Of a stretch of 64,000 nt of DNA, positions 1 to 11,696 are shown one piece after another (the first letter of the stretch is position 1; each line of letters opens with the position of its first letter). Source of the stretch: Rhodoferax sp. BLA1 (lineage in GTDB: Bacteria > Pseudomonadota > Gammaproteobacteria > Burkholderiales > Burkholderiaceae_C); NCBI RefSeq assembly GCF_013416775.1, contig NZ_SZVI01000001.1, positions 186,001 to 250,000 of the forward strand. Reading direction: 5' to 3'. The notes beneath the pieces are model-generated. The model searched no databases and was not told the DNA's origin. It saw only the letters and a program-made list of their open reading frames with translations. The position numbers and the translations under genes are program-made.

Positions 1-1
1 G

Positions 2-253
2 GTGTTGCCACCGGCGCTGGCGCGCATCTGGCCGGCGCTGGTGAGCCAGATCATCATCGTCATGTTGGGTTCGGCGGTGTGTGGGCAGATCTCGGCCGAA
101 GAGTTGTCGCAGGCAGCCAACCTGATCTCCAGCCGCACCTTCCGCAGTTTTGAGTCCTACATCATCGTGACCGCCATCTACCTGCTGCTGGCGATCGCGC
201 TGCGCCAGTTGTTGTACTGGGTCGGGCCACGTTTCATTTTTGCCAGACGTTAA
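2..253 (+). CDS. Amino-acid ABC transporter permease, 3' end only (partial)
   Basis: Only the last 83 residues are in the window; the start lies upstream. The fragment has two hydrophobic stretches and ends in a polar tail (VGPRFIFARR), as in the His/Glu/Gln/opine family of inner-membrane permeases. A second permease of the same family and a matching ATPase follow directly, the usual layout of polar amino-acid uptake systems with a two-permease heterodimer. The substrate cannot be read from this fragment, and the periplasmic binding protein is presumably further upstream. Family assignment rests on the short C-terminal sequence plus its neighbours. Confidence 0.75.
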   Translation: MLPPALARIWPALVSQIIIVMLGSAVCGQISAEELSQAANLISSRTFRSFESYIIVTAIYLLLAIALRQLLYWVGPRFIFARR

Positions 254-266
254 CAAGCAGGCCACC

Positions 267-911
267 ATGGTTCAGTTTTCTCTCTGGGACATCTTCACCT
301 TTTTGCTGGGGGCCGCGCGCTGGACAGTGGCACTCTCGCTGATCGCCTTCATCGGCGGCGGCCTGGCCGGTCTGGGCCTGCTGATGCTGCGTTTCTCCAA
401 GCTGCCGGGTGTGTCCACGGCGGTGGTTTGGTATGTGCAGATTTTTCAAGGCACCCCCTTGCTGATGCAGCTGTTTTTGGTCTACTTTGGCCTGGCGCTG
501 CTGGGCATGGACACCTCGCCGCTGGTGTCTGCCGCCATCTGCCTGACTTTGTACGCCAGCGCCTACCTCACCGAAATCTGGCGCGGCTGTGTCAATGCGG
601 TGCCCAAGGGGCAATGGGAAGCCTCCACCAGCCTGGCGCTGACCTACACCGAGCAGATGCGCTATGTGATCTTGCCGCAGGCGATGCGGGTGGCGATTGC
701 ACCCACCGTGGGTTTTCTGGTGCAGATCATCAAGGGCACAGCGCTGGCATCCGTCATCGGTTTTGTCGAGCTGACCAAAGCCGGGCAGATGATCTCCAAC
801 GCCACCTACCAACCGTTTCTGGCCTACTGTTTTGTGGGCCTGTTGTACTTTGTCCTGTGCTACCCGCTCTCGTGGTGGAGTCAGCGCCTGGAAAACCGCC
901 GTCTGGCCTGA
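267..911 (+). CDS. Polar amino-acid ABC transporter permease
   Basis: This is an inner-membrane permease of about 214 residues with the typical pattern of several membrane helices. The EAA-type cytoplasmic loop that docks the ATPase lies around residues 105-130 (EASTSLALTYTEQMRYVILP). I chose the ATG at 267, which lies 13 nt after the stop of the preceding permease; a TTG at 240 would overlap that gene by 14 nt. The ATPase gene starts 3 nt after the stop, so all three genes are surely one operon. Family (His/Glu/Gln/Arg/opine permease) is clear; substrate is unknown. Confidence 0.88.
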   Translation: MVQFSLWDIFTFLLGAARWTVALSLIAFIGGGLAGLGLLMLRFSKLPGVSTAVVWYVQIFQGTPLLMQLFLVYFGLALLGMDTSPLVSAAICLTLYASAYLTEIWRGCVNAVPKGQWEASTSLALTYTEQMRYVILPQAMRVAIAPTVGFLVQIIKGTALASVIGFVELTKAGQMISNATYQPFLAYCFVGLLYFVLCYPLSWWSQRLENRRLA

Positions 912-914
912 TTT

Positions 915-1664
915 ATGACCTCATCCTCCGCTCCCCCCTTTGCCCTGGTCGACATTCGCGGCCTGCACAAAAGTTTTGGCGCCACCGAAGTGCTCAAGGG
1001 CATCGACCTGCAAGTGGGCCGCAAAGAAGTGGTCTGCATCATTGGCAAAAGTGGCTCAGGCAAAAGCACCTTGTTGCGTTGTATCAACGGGCTGGAAAGC
1101 TTCGAGCGCGGCAGCCTGTCGGTTGACGGCCAGGCGCTGAAACATGGCGACGCCAATGCCATGCGGGAACTGCGCCAACAGGTCGGCATGATTTTCCAGA
1201 GCTTCAACCTGTTTCCGCACCTGAGCGCCGGGCGCAATGTGATGCTGGCGCCAACCCTGGCCAAAAACATCCCCAAGGACGATGCACGTACCCGGGCCCT
1301 GGCCTTGCTGGAGCGTGTTGGCCTCGGGCAATTGTTTGACCGCATGCCCGACCAGCTTTCGGGCGGGCAGCAACAACGTGTGGCGATTGCGCGTGCGCTG
1401 GCGATGTCACCCACGGTGTTGTTGTGTGACGAGATCACCTCGGCGCTGGACCCGGAGCTGGTGGGCGAGGTGCTGCAAGTGGTGGAAATGCTCGCGGCCG
1501 ATGGCATGACGCTGATCCTGGTCACCCATGAGATGGCTTTTGCCCGCAAGGTCAGCGACCGCGTGGTCTTCATGCACCAGGGCCTGATCCACGAAGCGGG
1601 CACCCCCGACGAAATCTTCAACCACCCGAAAACCCCCGAGCTGCGGCAGTTTCTGTCGATGTAG
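915..1664 (+). CDS. Polar amino-acid ABC transporter ATP-binding protein
   Basis: This 249-residue ATPase belongs to the GlnQ/HisP type and energises the two permeases just upstream. Walker A is GKSGSGKST at residues 44-52, the ABC signature LSGGQQQR is near residue 149, and Walker B with the catalytic glutamate ([13 protein letters not shown]) is near 168. The switch histidine follows in VTHEM. The length equals that of the family. The start ATG at 915 lies 3 nt after the upstream stop, indicating translational coupling. A perfect palindrome lies about 80 nt downstream. The transported amino acid is not deducible here. Confidence 0.93.
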   Translation: MTSSSAPPFALVDIRGLHKSFGATEVLKGIDLQVGRKEVVCIIGKSGSGKSTLLRCINGLESFERGSLSVDGQALKHGDANAMRELRQQVGMIFQSFNLFPHLSAGRNVMLAPTLAKNIPKDDARTRALALLERVGLGQLFDRMPDQLSGGQQQRVAIARALAMSPTVLLCDEITSALDPELVGEVLQVVEMLAADGMTLILVTHEMAFARKVSDRVVFMHQGLIHEAGTPDEIFNHPKTPELRQFLSM

Positions 1665-1730
1665 CCTGGCTGAACCAAGTGAACGATGGCGCTTTGTGCT
1701 GACCAGAACCAGCTGCAGCAGACATATCGC

Positions 1731-1783
1731 TATAGCTTAAATAGCTTCTAGCCCTTTTAACAAAAGGGCTAGAAGCACAAAAC
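1731..1783. repeat. Dispersed palindromic repeat (TAGC..CCC..AAGGG family), perfect copy
   Basis: Positions 1744-1758 and 1762-1776 form a perfect 15-bp inverted repeat around a 3-nt loop (arm GCTTCTAGCCCTTTT). It is the cleanest member of a short repeat family found at several other places in the chromosomal parts of the window. No T-run follows on either strand, so it is not a classical terminator, although a hairpin here could protect the 3' end of the transporter mRNA. Confidence 0.7.
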
Positions 1784-1892
1784 ACCTGAAAGTTTGACCT
1801 ACACAAAGTGTGGACCAACCTACGCCATCTGCCACGCCTGGCCACCCTCACCCTGCGTGCAAAGCCCCACACCAACAAGTCACTCGCCACGT

Positions 1893-3980
1893 CTAAGGAT
1901 GCTTCCGGCCTTCATGCTTGTGCCAATAGACCAAAAATGCCTTTGAATTGATGGCCGGGCTGTAGAGGTAGCCCTGAAACTCGTCACAGCCCAGTTGCGC
2001 GAGTTTGTCACGCTGCGCAGCGGTCTCCACAAACTCGGCCACCACCCGCACCCCCTGCTTCTTGCCCAGCATGCCAATGCTGCGAATGATGTCCGAGCAA
2101 ACGCTGTTGTTCATCACGTCCCGGGTCAGACTGCCGTCGATCTTGATCGCGCTGACCTCAAAACGCTGCATGTACAACAGCGAACTGCTGCCCATGCCGA
2201 AGTCATCCACAGACAAATGCACACCCAGAGCACACAACTTCCTGAGCGTGGCATCGGCCTGCGGTGTCGTGGCCAGGGTGCGGCCCTCGGTGACCTCCAG
2301 CTCAAGCTCTGAGGGGCTCAGGCCAAAACGCGCCAGACACTGCCCCACAAACGCGGCGAAGCTCGCGTCCTCCAGCTGCACTGGCGACAGGTTGACCGAC
2401 ATACAAATACCCCCAACACCCTGGCGCTTCCAGTCCTGCAGCGCCGCACAGGCTGTCTCCAGACTCCAGTTGCCAATCTGGTTGATGAGCCGCGTCTCTT
2501 CCGCCACATTGATGATCGCCGCAGGCATGATGGCGCCGTGCACAGGGTGGGTCCAACGTAACAAGGCCTCCACACCACAGACCCGTCCCTGCACATCATG
2601 TTTGGGCTGGTACATCTGAAACACCTGCGGCGTGCCCAGGGCGGCCTCAAAATCAGCATGTAACGCGCGCGCAAAATCGCCCAGCTCATCAAATCGGTGG
2701 AGAACCTGGCGTCGGGGAGCTTCCAGATGACATAGCTGCACCAGAGCCTGGGTCACCGTGTCCGCCTGGACGCGACTGCGCTCGGCTTGCAGCCGCTTGA
2801 CAAAAGGCCAATACAAGGCGGTGCTGACCAACACCCCTACCAGCTGTGTGAACACACCTGCAAGCCCACCGGAAACCACATAACCAGAAATGAAGATCGG
2901 CGTGCTCCATGTGACGGCATGCCCGGACAACACCAGCCACCCGGCGCCGTGCGCCAACAAGGCGATCGAGGCACAGACCAGTGGCGCCAAAAGAAAAGGC
3001 ATCAGCAGAATCGGGCTGAAGATGATGGGCAGGCCAAACACCAGAACTTCATTGACATTAAAAACCGCAGGCACCACCGAATATTTGCCAAGCCGCCGCA
3101 TCTGGGCGTCTTTGCACACCAGCCACATCGCCAACAGCAGGCCATAGGTGGCGCCAGAGCCGCCGAGGTAAGCAAAGGTGTTGACAAAATTCGCTGAGGC
3201 CAAGTGGGCATCAAACACCACATCGGCTGGGGCCAACAAATTGCCACCCACGGCCTCTACCAGAATGCCGCCATGCAAACCAAGCAACCACAGCAGCTGG
3301 TTGACAAAAACGATCAACAGATTGAGGGCATAGGCCCCACCCAGCCGAAGAGGGTCAAACACCACCAACATCTGCAACAGATGCGTGAGTCCAGTGCCCA
3401 ATAACGACAGCAATGCCATCACCAAGCTCGTCATGACACAGACCAATGCCGCCGGAACCAACTGGTGAAAAGAACGCCTGAAGAGCAGACTGCCGTCCAG
3501 CCCCACCGTGCGCATGGCGACAGGCTTGAGCCGAATGTAGACATGAAACACCTCAACAGTGAGGATGCCCGTCAGAATGCCCAACAGCAGTGATTGCCCG
3601 AGCGAGTTTTCCAGACCACCCACTAAAAACACCATGCCGACTGAAAAATTCACCAGACACAAGAGATTGACCAGCATCGGCGTCAGCCAACTGCTTTCCA
3701 CACGTTTCAAAGCCACATAGAGCCGGTTGCCAACACACAGCGCCATGCCCAGCCCCATGATGACGCCCAACGAGGCATCCAGCCGGGCGGCCACCAGCAG
3801 CCAGGACGCTGTTGACTGCATCCCCCATGCCTGGGGCCAATCGTTCCACGGAAAGTTCAAGGCGATCGTGATGACGACGCGGATGAATGTGAGGGGAAGC
3901 AGCATAACCAAACCATCCCGGCTGGCAGACAGCCACAACTGGGCGCGTGTTTTGGCCCGCTCAAGGTTCATGGTTTGCAT
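1893..3980 (-). CDS. Membrane EIIC-like sensor fused to EAL c-di-GMP phosphodiesterase
   Basis: This 695-residue protein has an N-terminal half (about 1-400) with many hydrophobic helices that resembles a PTS EIIC (lactose/cellobiose-type) permease domain, used here as a sensor or anchor. The C-terminal EAL domain (about 430-690) would hydrolyse c-di-GMP. Catalytic motifs are visible: EALLRW near 470, VNLSP, a DDFG box (DDFGMGSSS instead of the usual DDFGTGYSS), KIDGSL, VAEFVET and QGYLYSP. Most metal- and substrate-binding acids are kept, so activity is likely, though the loop-6 substitutions deserve a test. It stands alone, with no PTS EIIA or EIIB partners next to it. It could sense a sugar rather than transport it, but that is inference. 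Confidence 0.85.
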   Translation of the reverse strand: MQTMNLERAKTRAQLWLSASRDGLVMLLPLTFIRVVITIALNFPWNDWPQAWGMQSTASWLLVAARLDASLGVIMGLGMALCVGNRLYVALKRVESSWLTPMLVNLLCLVNFSVGMVFLVGGLENSLGQSLLLGILTGILTVEVFHVYIRLKPVAMRTVGLDGSLLFRRSFHQLVPAALVCVMTSLVMALLSLLGTGLTHLLQMLVVFDPLRLGGAYALNLLIVFVNQLLWLLGLHGGILVEAVGGNLLAPADVVFDAHLASANFVNTFAYLGGSGATYGLLLAMWLVCKDAQMRRLGKYSVVPAVFNVNEVLVFGLPIIFSPILLMPFLLAPLVCASIALLAHGAGWLVLSGHAVTWSTPIFISGYVVSGGLAGVFTQLVGVLVSTALYWPFVKRLQAERSRVQADTVTQALVQLCHLEAPRRQVLHRFDELGDFARALHADFEAALGTPQVFQMYQPKHDVQGRVCGVEALLRWTHPVHGAIMPAAIINVAEETRLINQIGNWSLETACAALQDWKRQGVGGICMSVNLSPVQLEDASFAAFVGQCLARFGLSPSELELEVTEGRTLATTPQADATLRKLCALGVHLSVDDFGMGSSSLLYMQRFEVSAIKIDGSLTRDVMNNSVCSDIIRSIGMLGKKQGVRVVAEFVETAAQRDKLAQLGCDEFQGYLYSPAINSKAFLVYWHKHEGRKHP

Positions 3981-4354
3981 AGAAAAAGAATGGCGTTCAA
4001 ACCGCCTGGACAGTTTTGTTGTTATGCCTGTTCAGGCCGCCGTGATGTGACTGGGTTTGGCCAATGCATCGCAGCGCGACGCCCTTCCCGCTGACTTGGC
4101 CACCTCCACTCAACCACCAAGAAAGACATTCATTTTAGATAGCAATACCCCCAGACAAAGCATGGGCTACAGGCTCATAACGTTAACAAAGTCACGCTAA
4201 GCTGCAATAGCTGGCACATCATGTTTCTGATCTCCGGCCAAGCGCCTGCGCGCACTCTGCGCGTTGCACCGGTCTGGCTGCCAGATACCGCCAGGTCGCT
4301 GTGTTACTTGGTATAAAGCACCATCTATAACCACCACACAAGGTCAGTCTTGCC
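3981..4354. other. Divergent intergenic region with a weak dispersed repeat
   Basis: This 374-bp spacer lies between two divergently transcribed genes and must hold their promoters, but I see no convincing promoter pair. Positions 4134-4180 (ATAGCAATACCCCC, then ATGGGCTACAGGCTC) look like a degenerate copy of the palindromic repeat family. No supported gene is present. Confidence 0.4.
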
Positions 4355-5353
4355 ATGAAAAAAGTTAACTGGGGCGTGCTCAGCACCGCCAAGATCGGCC
4401 GCGAAAAAGTCATTCCGGCCATGCAGAAAGGCCTGCACAGCCAGGTGAGCGCGATTGCCTCGCGTTCGCTCGATTCGGCACAAAAAGTGGCTACCGAACT
4501 GGGCATCCCCAAGGCCTATGGCTCGTATGAAGAACTGCTGGCCGACCCCGAGATTGAGGCCATCTACAACCCGCTGCCCAACGACCAGCATGTGGCCTGG
4601 ACACTGGCCGCCGCACGCGCTGGAAAACATGTGTTGTGTGAAAAACCCTTCTCGATGACCGCGCAGGAAGCCGAACAGCTGCGCGAGGTAGCGGGCCAGG
4701 TGCACATCATGGAGGCTTTCATGGTGCGGTTTCACCCGCAGTGGCAGCGTGCACGCGAGCTGGTGCGCAGCGGCGCTTTGGGGGAGCTGCGCACGGTGCA
4801 GGCCTTTTTTTCGTACTTCAACCGCCAGAGTGACAACATCCGCAACCGCGCCGATGTGGGCGGCGGCGCGCTCTACGACATTGGTTGTTACGCCATCGTG
4901 GCCGGGCGTTTTCTGTTTGAGGCAGAGCCACTGCGTGTGATCACGCTGATCGACCGCGACCCGGAGTTCCAGACCGACCGCACCACCAGCGCCATACTCG
5001 ACTTTGGCGGCGGGCGCCGCTTGGACTTCACCGTCTCCACCCAATCGGTGCCGTTCCAGCGTGTCCAGGCCGTTGGCACCAAACAGCGCCTGGAGCTGGT
5101 GATCCCGTTCAACGCGCCGCTGGGCGGCACGACCGACTTGTTGCTTGACGATGGCAGCCAGATCGGCGGGGTGTCGGCAGTGCGTGAGACGCTGCCTGCG
5201 TGTGACATGTACACCCTGCAAGGGGACGCGTTTTCACAAGCGGTGCGAGGTGAGATTCCCCTGCCCTATGGACTGGATGACGCGATCTGCAACATGCGCA
5301 TCATCGACGCCTTGTTCAAGTCAGACCAGAGCGGGCAGTGGGAACAGGTCTGA
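4355..5353 (+). CDS. Gfo/Idh/MocA family NAD(P)-dependent oxidoreductase
   Basis: This is a 332-residue sugar or polyol dehydrogenase-like enzyme. The N-terminal Rossmann fold begins at once (WGVLSTAKIG), and the family signature with the catalytic-type lysine is HVLCEKPFSM near residues 90-99. The C-terminal alpha/beta domain contains GGGALYDIGCYAI near 168-180, which carries the acid and substrate-binding residues of the family. The length is standard. It is followed convergently by a diguanylate cyclase, so the neighbours give no clue to the substrate. Confidence 0.87.
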   Translation: MKKVNWGVLSTAKIGREKVIPAMQKGLHSQVSAIASRSLDSAQKVATELGIPKAYGSYEELLADPEIEAIYNPLPNDQHVAWTLAAARAGKHVLCEKPFSMTAQEAEQLREVAGQVHIMEAFMVRFHPQWQRARELVRSGALGELRTVQAFFSYFNRQSDNIRNRADVGGGALYDIGCYAIVAGRFLFEAEPLRVITLIDRDPEFQTDRTTSAILDFGGGRRLDFTVSTQSVPFQRVQAVGTKQRLELVIPFNAPLGGTTDLLLDDGSQIGGVSAVRETLPACDMYTLQGDAFSQAVRGEIPLPYGLDDAICNMRIIDALFKSDQSGQWEQV

Positions 5354-5431
5354 ACACCTGAATGATCAGGCCGCTGGCCGCAGCGGCCCAAACACAGCCA
5401 AGCAAGACGTGCACGGCCACACCCAGCCGGG

Positions 5432-7168
5432 TCAGGTATCTTGCCGCCAGGCCCGTTTGCGCTCATACATCTCCTGGTCGGCCCGTTCAATCAGCAGCTC
5501 GGCGGTGTCACCGTCCAGCGGGAACATCGCCAAACCGACCGCCCCACCAAAACCGGCACCATCTGGCACCGCACCAAGGTCCACCTGCTGCACTGGTTCA
5601 AGCAAGGTGGCCTCCAACTTTTTGCGCACCTGATCCGCAACCTGCCGCGACGGGATGTCATTGATCAGCAGCACAAACTCATCACCCGCGTAACGAGCCA
5701 CCACATCCCCGGGGCGCACCGCCTTGCTCAGGCGCGTGGCGATCTCCATCAGCACCCGGTCACCGGCGTCGTGCCCCAGATGGTCGTTGATCAGTTTGAA
5801 GTTGTTCAGGTCCACAAACAACACCGCAAATGACAAGGCGTCGCGCTGGCGGCGTTTGTGTTCGATACGTTGGGTGATGCTGCGCAACAACATCTCCCGG
5901 TTGCTCAGCCCGGTCAGCACATCGGTGCGCAGCCGGTACTGCATTTTGCGGAAGGTGTTGGCCAGCACCCCAATTTCGTCACTGCGGTACACCTCCAGCG
6001 GCGCCTCCAGACGCCCCTCACCCACTTGCTTTGCCGCCTCGGTCAGGCGTTTGATGTCCCGGTCCACCCAGCCCACAATGCGCAAGCCCAAGACCACCGC
6101 CGCCATCACACCGAGCAGCCCGATCAAGGCGGTGCGAAAGATATTGTCAGTGATCCCTTCCATGAAATCGCTGCGCGGCACCGCCACCACAATCAGCCAG
6201 TCCAGGCCCGCCTGGTCCAGCACGCGGTCAAACGCCAGTTCAATCACCTCGCCGTCAGGTCCGTTGAACTCTAGCGTACGCGGGCCCACGCCCAGGCTGG
6301 CTGACTGAAGTCGGTCCCGCACCTGCTGGTAAGCGGCACGCTGCAAGGCGCTGACGCTGTCGATGGCCATCATGCGTTCACTGCCACCGTCAGGAAGGCG
6401 TTTGATATTGGGTCCACTGGACGAAGCAATCAGTTTGCCATCCGGCTCGATGATGAAGGCCACGCCGTGTTCACTGAGCATGAGGCTGCTGACAAACTGG
6501 TTCAGCCGCTGCAAGGAAATGTCGGTGGCCACCACCCCTCGCAAACCACCTTGTTCGTCCAGCACCCGCCGGGCACGGGTGGCCACCAGCTCCGCGGTGG
6601 TGAAGTCGATGTAGATGGCGGTCCAAGCCGACAACACACTGGTCTGCGCCGCCTTGTACCAGGGACGCTCGCGCGGATCAAAGTGTTTTGTCTCGAAAGT
6701 CTTTGGCCCCAACGCCCCGTTGATCCCGCTAAAACGGCTGAAACTGCGGAATTGATCGGCCCGCAACTTATAGCGCAGCTCAGCCTCGTCGGAACTCAAA
6801 CGCAGCAGACCAATGGCCTGGCCGTGCCGGTTGCCGTAATAGACAAAGTTGTTGGGGTCGGTGTGTAAAGAGGTGGCGATCCAGAGCCGGGTGCGTAAAG
6901 TGTCCAACTCGGCGTCGATGGTGTCGGGCACCTCCAAGCCTGTGGGGAAGGCCGCCTCCAGCACCGCAGCCGACCCCACCACATGCCTGTTAACAGCCTG
7001 GCCCACGCGGGCCACCATCTCCTGCAGCAGGTGCTGCGAGACCGTATTCACCGCCTGGCTGCCGGTGAAGTACGACAAGGCGCCCATCAGCACCACCACA
7101 CCGACCATCAAGACGGTGAATGGCACAGTCAGCCACTGACGCAGCGTCAACGACGACAACACGTTCAT
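5432..7168 (-). CDS. Diguanylate cyclase with Cache sensor, HAMP and GGDEF domains
   Basis: This 578-residue membrane protein has an N-terminal helix (about 12-32), a long periplasmic part of the double-Cache type (about 45-300, with FSGINGALGPKTF and RPWYKAA), a second membrane helix near 330-350, HAMP (about 355-410) and a C-terminal GGDEF domain (about 420-570). The signature reads AGDEF rather than GGDEF, a variant reported in some active cyclases, and the inhibitory I-site RxxD is present just upstream (RPGD). It probably makes c-di-GMP in response to a small extracellular ligand. A phosphodiesterase gene lies 1.5 kb away, but I see no evidence that the two are linked. Confidence 0.9.
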   Translation of the reverse strand: MNVLSSLTLRQWLTVPFTVLMVGVVVLMGALSYFTGSQAVNTVSQHLLQEMVARVGQAVNRHVVGSAAVLEAAFPTGLEVPDTIDAELDTLRTRLWIATSLHTDPNNFVYYGNRHGQAIGLLRLSSDEAELRYKLRADQFRSFSRFSGINGALGPKTFETKHFDPRERPWYKAAQTSVLSAWTAIYIDFTTAELVATRARRVLDEQGGLRGVVATDISLQRLNQFVSSLMLSEHGVAFIIEPDGKLIASSSGPNIKRLPDGGSERMMAIDSVSALQRAAYQQVRDRLQSASLGVGPRTLEFNGPDGEVIELAFDRVLDQAGLDWLIVVAVPRSDFMEGITDNIFRTALIGLLGVMAAVVLGLRIVGWVDRDIKRLTEAAKQVGEGRLEAPLEVYRSDEIGVLANTFRKMQYRLRTDVLTGLSNREMLLRSITQRIEHKRRQRDALSFAVLFVDLNNFKLINDHLGHDAGDRVLMEIATRLSKAVRPGDVVARYAGDEFVLLINDIPSRQVADQVRKKLEATLLEPVQQVDLGAVPDGAGFGGAVGLAMFPLDGDTAELLIERADQEMYERKRAWRQDT

Positions 7169-7432
7169 CCAACAAGCCTCTTAAAGTGAACACAGGTCCG
7201 GGTAAAACATCAACACACCACAACCACGGCTCAGGACAAGGACGGGCAATTTGGCAGGGCGCGCATCTTACCTGTCAACCCGCTTTGGGCGCCCTTTTTT
7301 GGCAGTTAGCCCCCATACCATGCGGTGGTTAGCAATGGTTCTTGCGGCTTCACACCCTGGTGGGCAACCCAAGCATGCGGGGTGGTGGATTCGGCCGCGA
7401 CACGTGGTGTGTGATGTGAAGGGGCGCCCCGC

Positions 7433-7438
7433 TAAAAT
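7433..7438 (+). promoter_or_regulatory. Probable -10 box of the metH promoter
   Basis: TAAAAT matches the sigma-70 -10 consensus at five of six positions. It would place the start of transcription near 7445, just before the first base of the riboswitch. The -35 region about 17 bp upstream (TGTGAT) is a poor match, so the assignment rests mainly on position. Confidence 0.45.
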
Positions 7439-7446
7439 CGGCGCCT

Positions 7447-7539
7447 TCCAAGGAGCGTTGCAGCGGGCCACACGACCCGTCAGGCTTGGATATACACAAC
7501 GACGCTCACCTGCCATTCTGAATTTCACAGGTGAGTTAC
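7447..7539 (+). promoter_or_regulatory. SAH riboswitch with RBS-sequestering expression platform
   Basis: The sequence fits the S-adenosylhomocysteine riboswitch known upstream of ahcY and metH genes. P1 pairs TCCAAG (7447-7452) with CTTGGA (7485-7490). P2 pairs CGGG (7464-7467) with CCCG (7476-7479). The long-range pairing joins GAGCG (7453-7457) to CGCTC (7503-7507), extended by GTTG with CAAC (7497-7500). A second, exclusive hairpin pairs CTCACCTG (7505-7512) with CAGGTGAG (7528-7535), which holds the Shine-Dalgarno sequence. The two structures share bases 7505-7507. SAH binding should therefore free the ribosome site and raise translation, matching an ON switch. No other gene lies between here and 7168. 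Confidence 0.88.
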
Positions 7540-10395
<2,856 letters not shown>

Positions 10396-10437
10396 ACCTC
10401 GCCTACAAAACCCTAGCCTTGTGAAGGACCGCGCAGA

Positions 10438-11619
10438 ATGACACTCGCCAAACTCGCTACCACCCTGGCCCTTGGCCTGGGTTTATGTGCCCCGGTGTTG
10501 GCGACCGACTGGCCCCAGACCCTGGCACAGGCCAAGGGACAGACGGTGTATTTCAACGCCTGGGGCGGTGGTGAGGCCATCAACAGCTACATCGACTGGG
10601 CGGCCAAAGAGGTACAGAGCCGTTATGGCGTCACCGTCAAACACGTCAAGATCGTTGATGCGGCCGAGGTGGTGAAGCGGATTCAGACCGAGGTAGCTGC
10701 GGGTCGCAACAGCAATGGTTCGGTCGACCTGATGTGGGTCAACGGTGAAAACTTCCGCAACCTCAAACACGGCATCCTGCTGTACGGCCCGTGGGCCGAG
10801 TCGCTGCCGAACTGGGGGCTGGTGGACCTCAATAAACCGGTGCGCAGTGATTTCTCGGTGCCGACCGACGGTTACGAAGCGCCCTGGGGCACAGCACAAC
10901 TGACGTTTATTGCCGACAAGGCGGTCACACCCACACCACCCCGTTCAGCGACCGAATGGCTGCGTTTTGCCAAGGCAAACCCGGGCCGGGTGACTTACCC
11001 CAAACCGCCGGACTTTCACGGCACCACTTTCATCAAACAGCTGCTGCTGGAGCTCACACCCAACCCGGCGTTACTGCAACAGCCCGTGACGTCCCAGGCC
11101 TTTGCCAGCGCCACACCGGCGTTGTGGGCCTATCTGGACGAGTTGCACACTGCGGCCTGGCGCGCTGGCAAAAGCTTCCCGGCCAGTGCGGCGGCCATGC
11201 ACCGCATGCTGGCCGATGGTGAACTCAAGCTGTCGCTGACCTTCAACCCCAACGAAGCCGCCAACCTGATCACCAGCCGCCAGTTGCCAAACACCGCCTA
11301 CAGCTTTGGCTTTACACGCGGCACGATTGGCAATGTGCATTTCCTGGCCATTCCGTCCAATGCCCGCGCCAAAGCCGGTGCCCAGGTGTTTGCCAATTTC
11401 TTGCTGTCTGCACAAGCCCAGGCCCACAAGGCCGACACCCGGGTCTGGGGTGATGGCAGCGTGTTGGACCTGGGCAAGTTGCCTGCTGACCTGCAGGCAC
11501 AGATGCGCAACAAGGCACCGGGCGTGCTGACTGAGAACGTGCCGACCCTGGCCGAACCCCACGCCAGTTGGGTCGAGGCACTGGAGGCCGAGTGGCTCAA
11601 GCGTTACGGCGCTCGCTGA
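10438..11619 (+). CDS. ynjB: ABC transporter substrate-binding protein, YnjB type
   Basis: This is a 393-residue periplasmic protein with a Sec signal peptide (hydrophobic residues about 5-22, likely cleavage after VLA). It resembles E. coli YnjB, a relative of thiamine and spermidine/iron binding proteins, with FNAWGGGEAINSYI near the N-terminus and DLMWVNGENFRNLK near 100. Downstream come a double-length permease, an ATPase and a CDP-alcohol phosphatidyltransferase, reproducing the E. coli ynjB-C-D-F set. The substrate of this system is not firmly known. The gap of 42 nt after metH leaves open read-through from that gene. Confidence 0.87.
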   Translation: MTLAKLATTLALGLGLCAPVLATDWPQTLAQAKGQTVYFNAWGGGEAINSYIDWAAKEVQSRYGVTVKHVKIVDAAEVVKRIQTEVAAGRNSNGSVDLMWVNGENFRNLKHGILLYGPWAESLPNWGLVDLNKPVRSDFSVPTDGYEAPWGTAQLTFIADKAVTPTPPRSATEWLRFAKANPGRVTYPKPPDFHGTTFIKQLLLELTPNPALLQQPVTSQAFASATPALWAYLDELHTAAWRAGKSFPASAAAMHRMLADGELKLSLTFNPNEAANLITSRQLPNTAYSFGFTRGTIGNVHFLAIPSNARAKAGAQVFANFLLSAQAQAHKADTRVWGDGSVLDLGKLPADLQAQMRNKAPGVLTENVPTLAEPHASWVEALEAEWLKRYGAR

Positions 11620-11696
11620 AAACCTGGGCCGGACCACAGAGCGCCAGACCGGGTTGGATTTCCCACCCAGCGTTTGAGTTCAACCAGTAAAGCCTC

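Noticed and set aside
234-812. Long minus-strand frame opposite the amino-acid permease
   Set aside because: His/Gln-rich translation without any family pattern; it is the antisense shadow of a GC-rich gene.
5368-5387. GGCCGCT...AGCGGCC inverted repeat between convergent genes
   Set aside because: Seven base pairs in very GC-rich sequence without a T-run; too weak to call a terminator.
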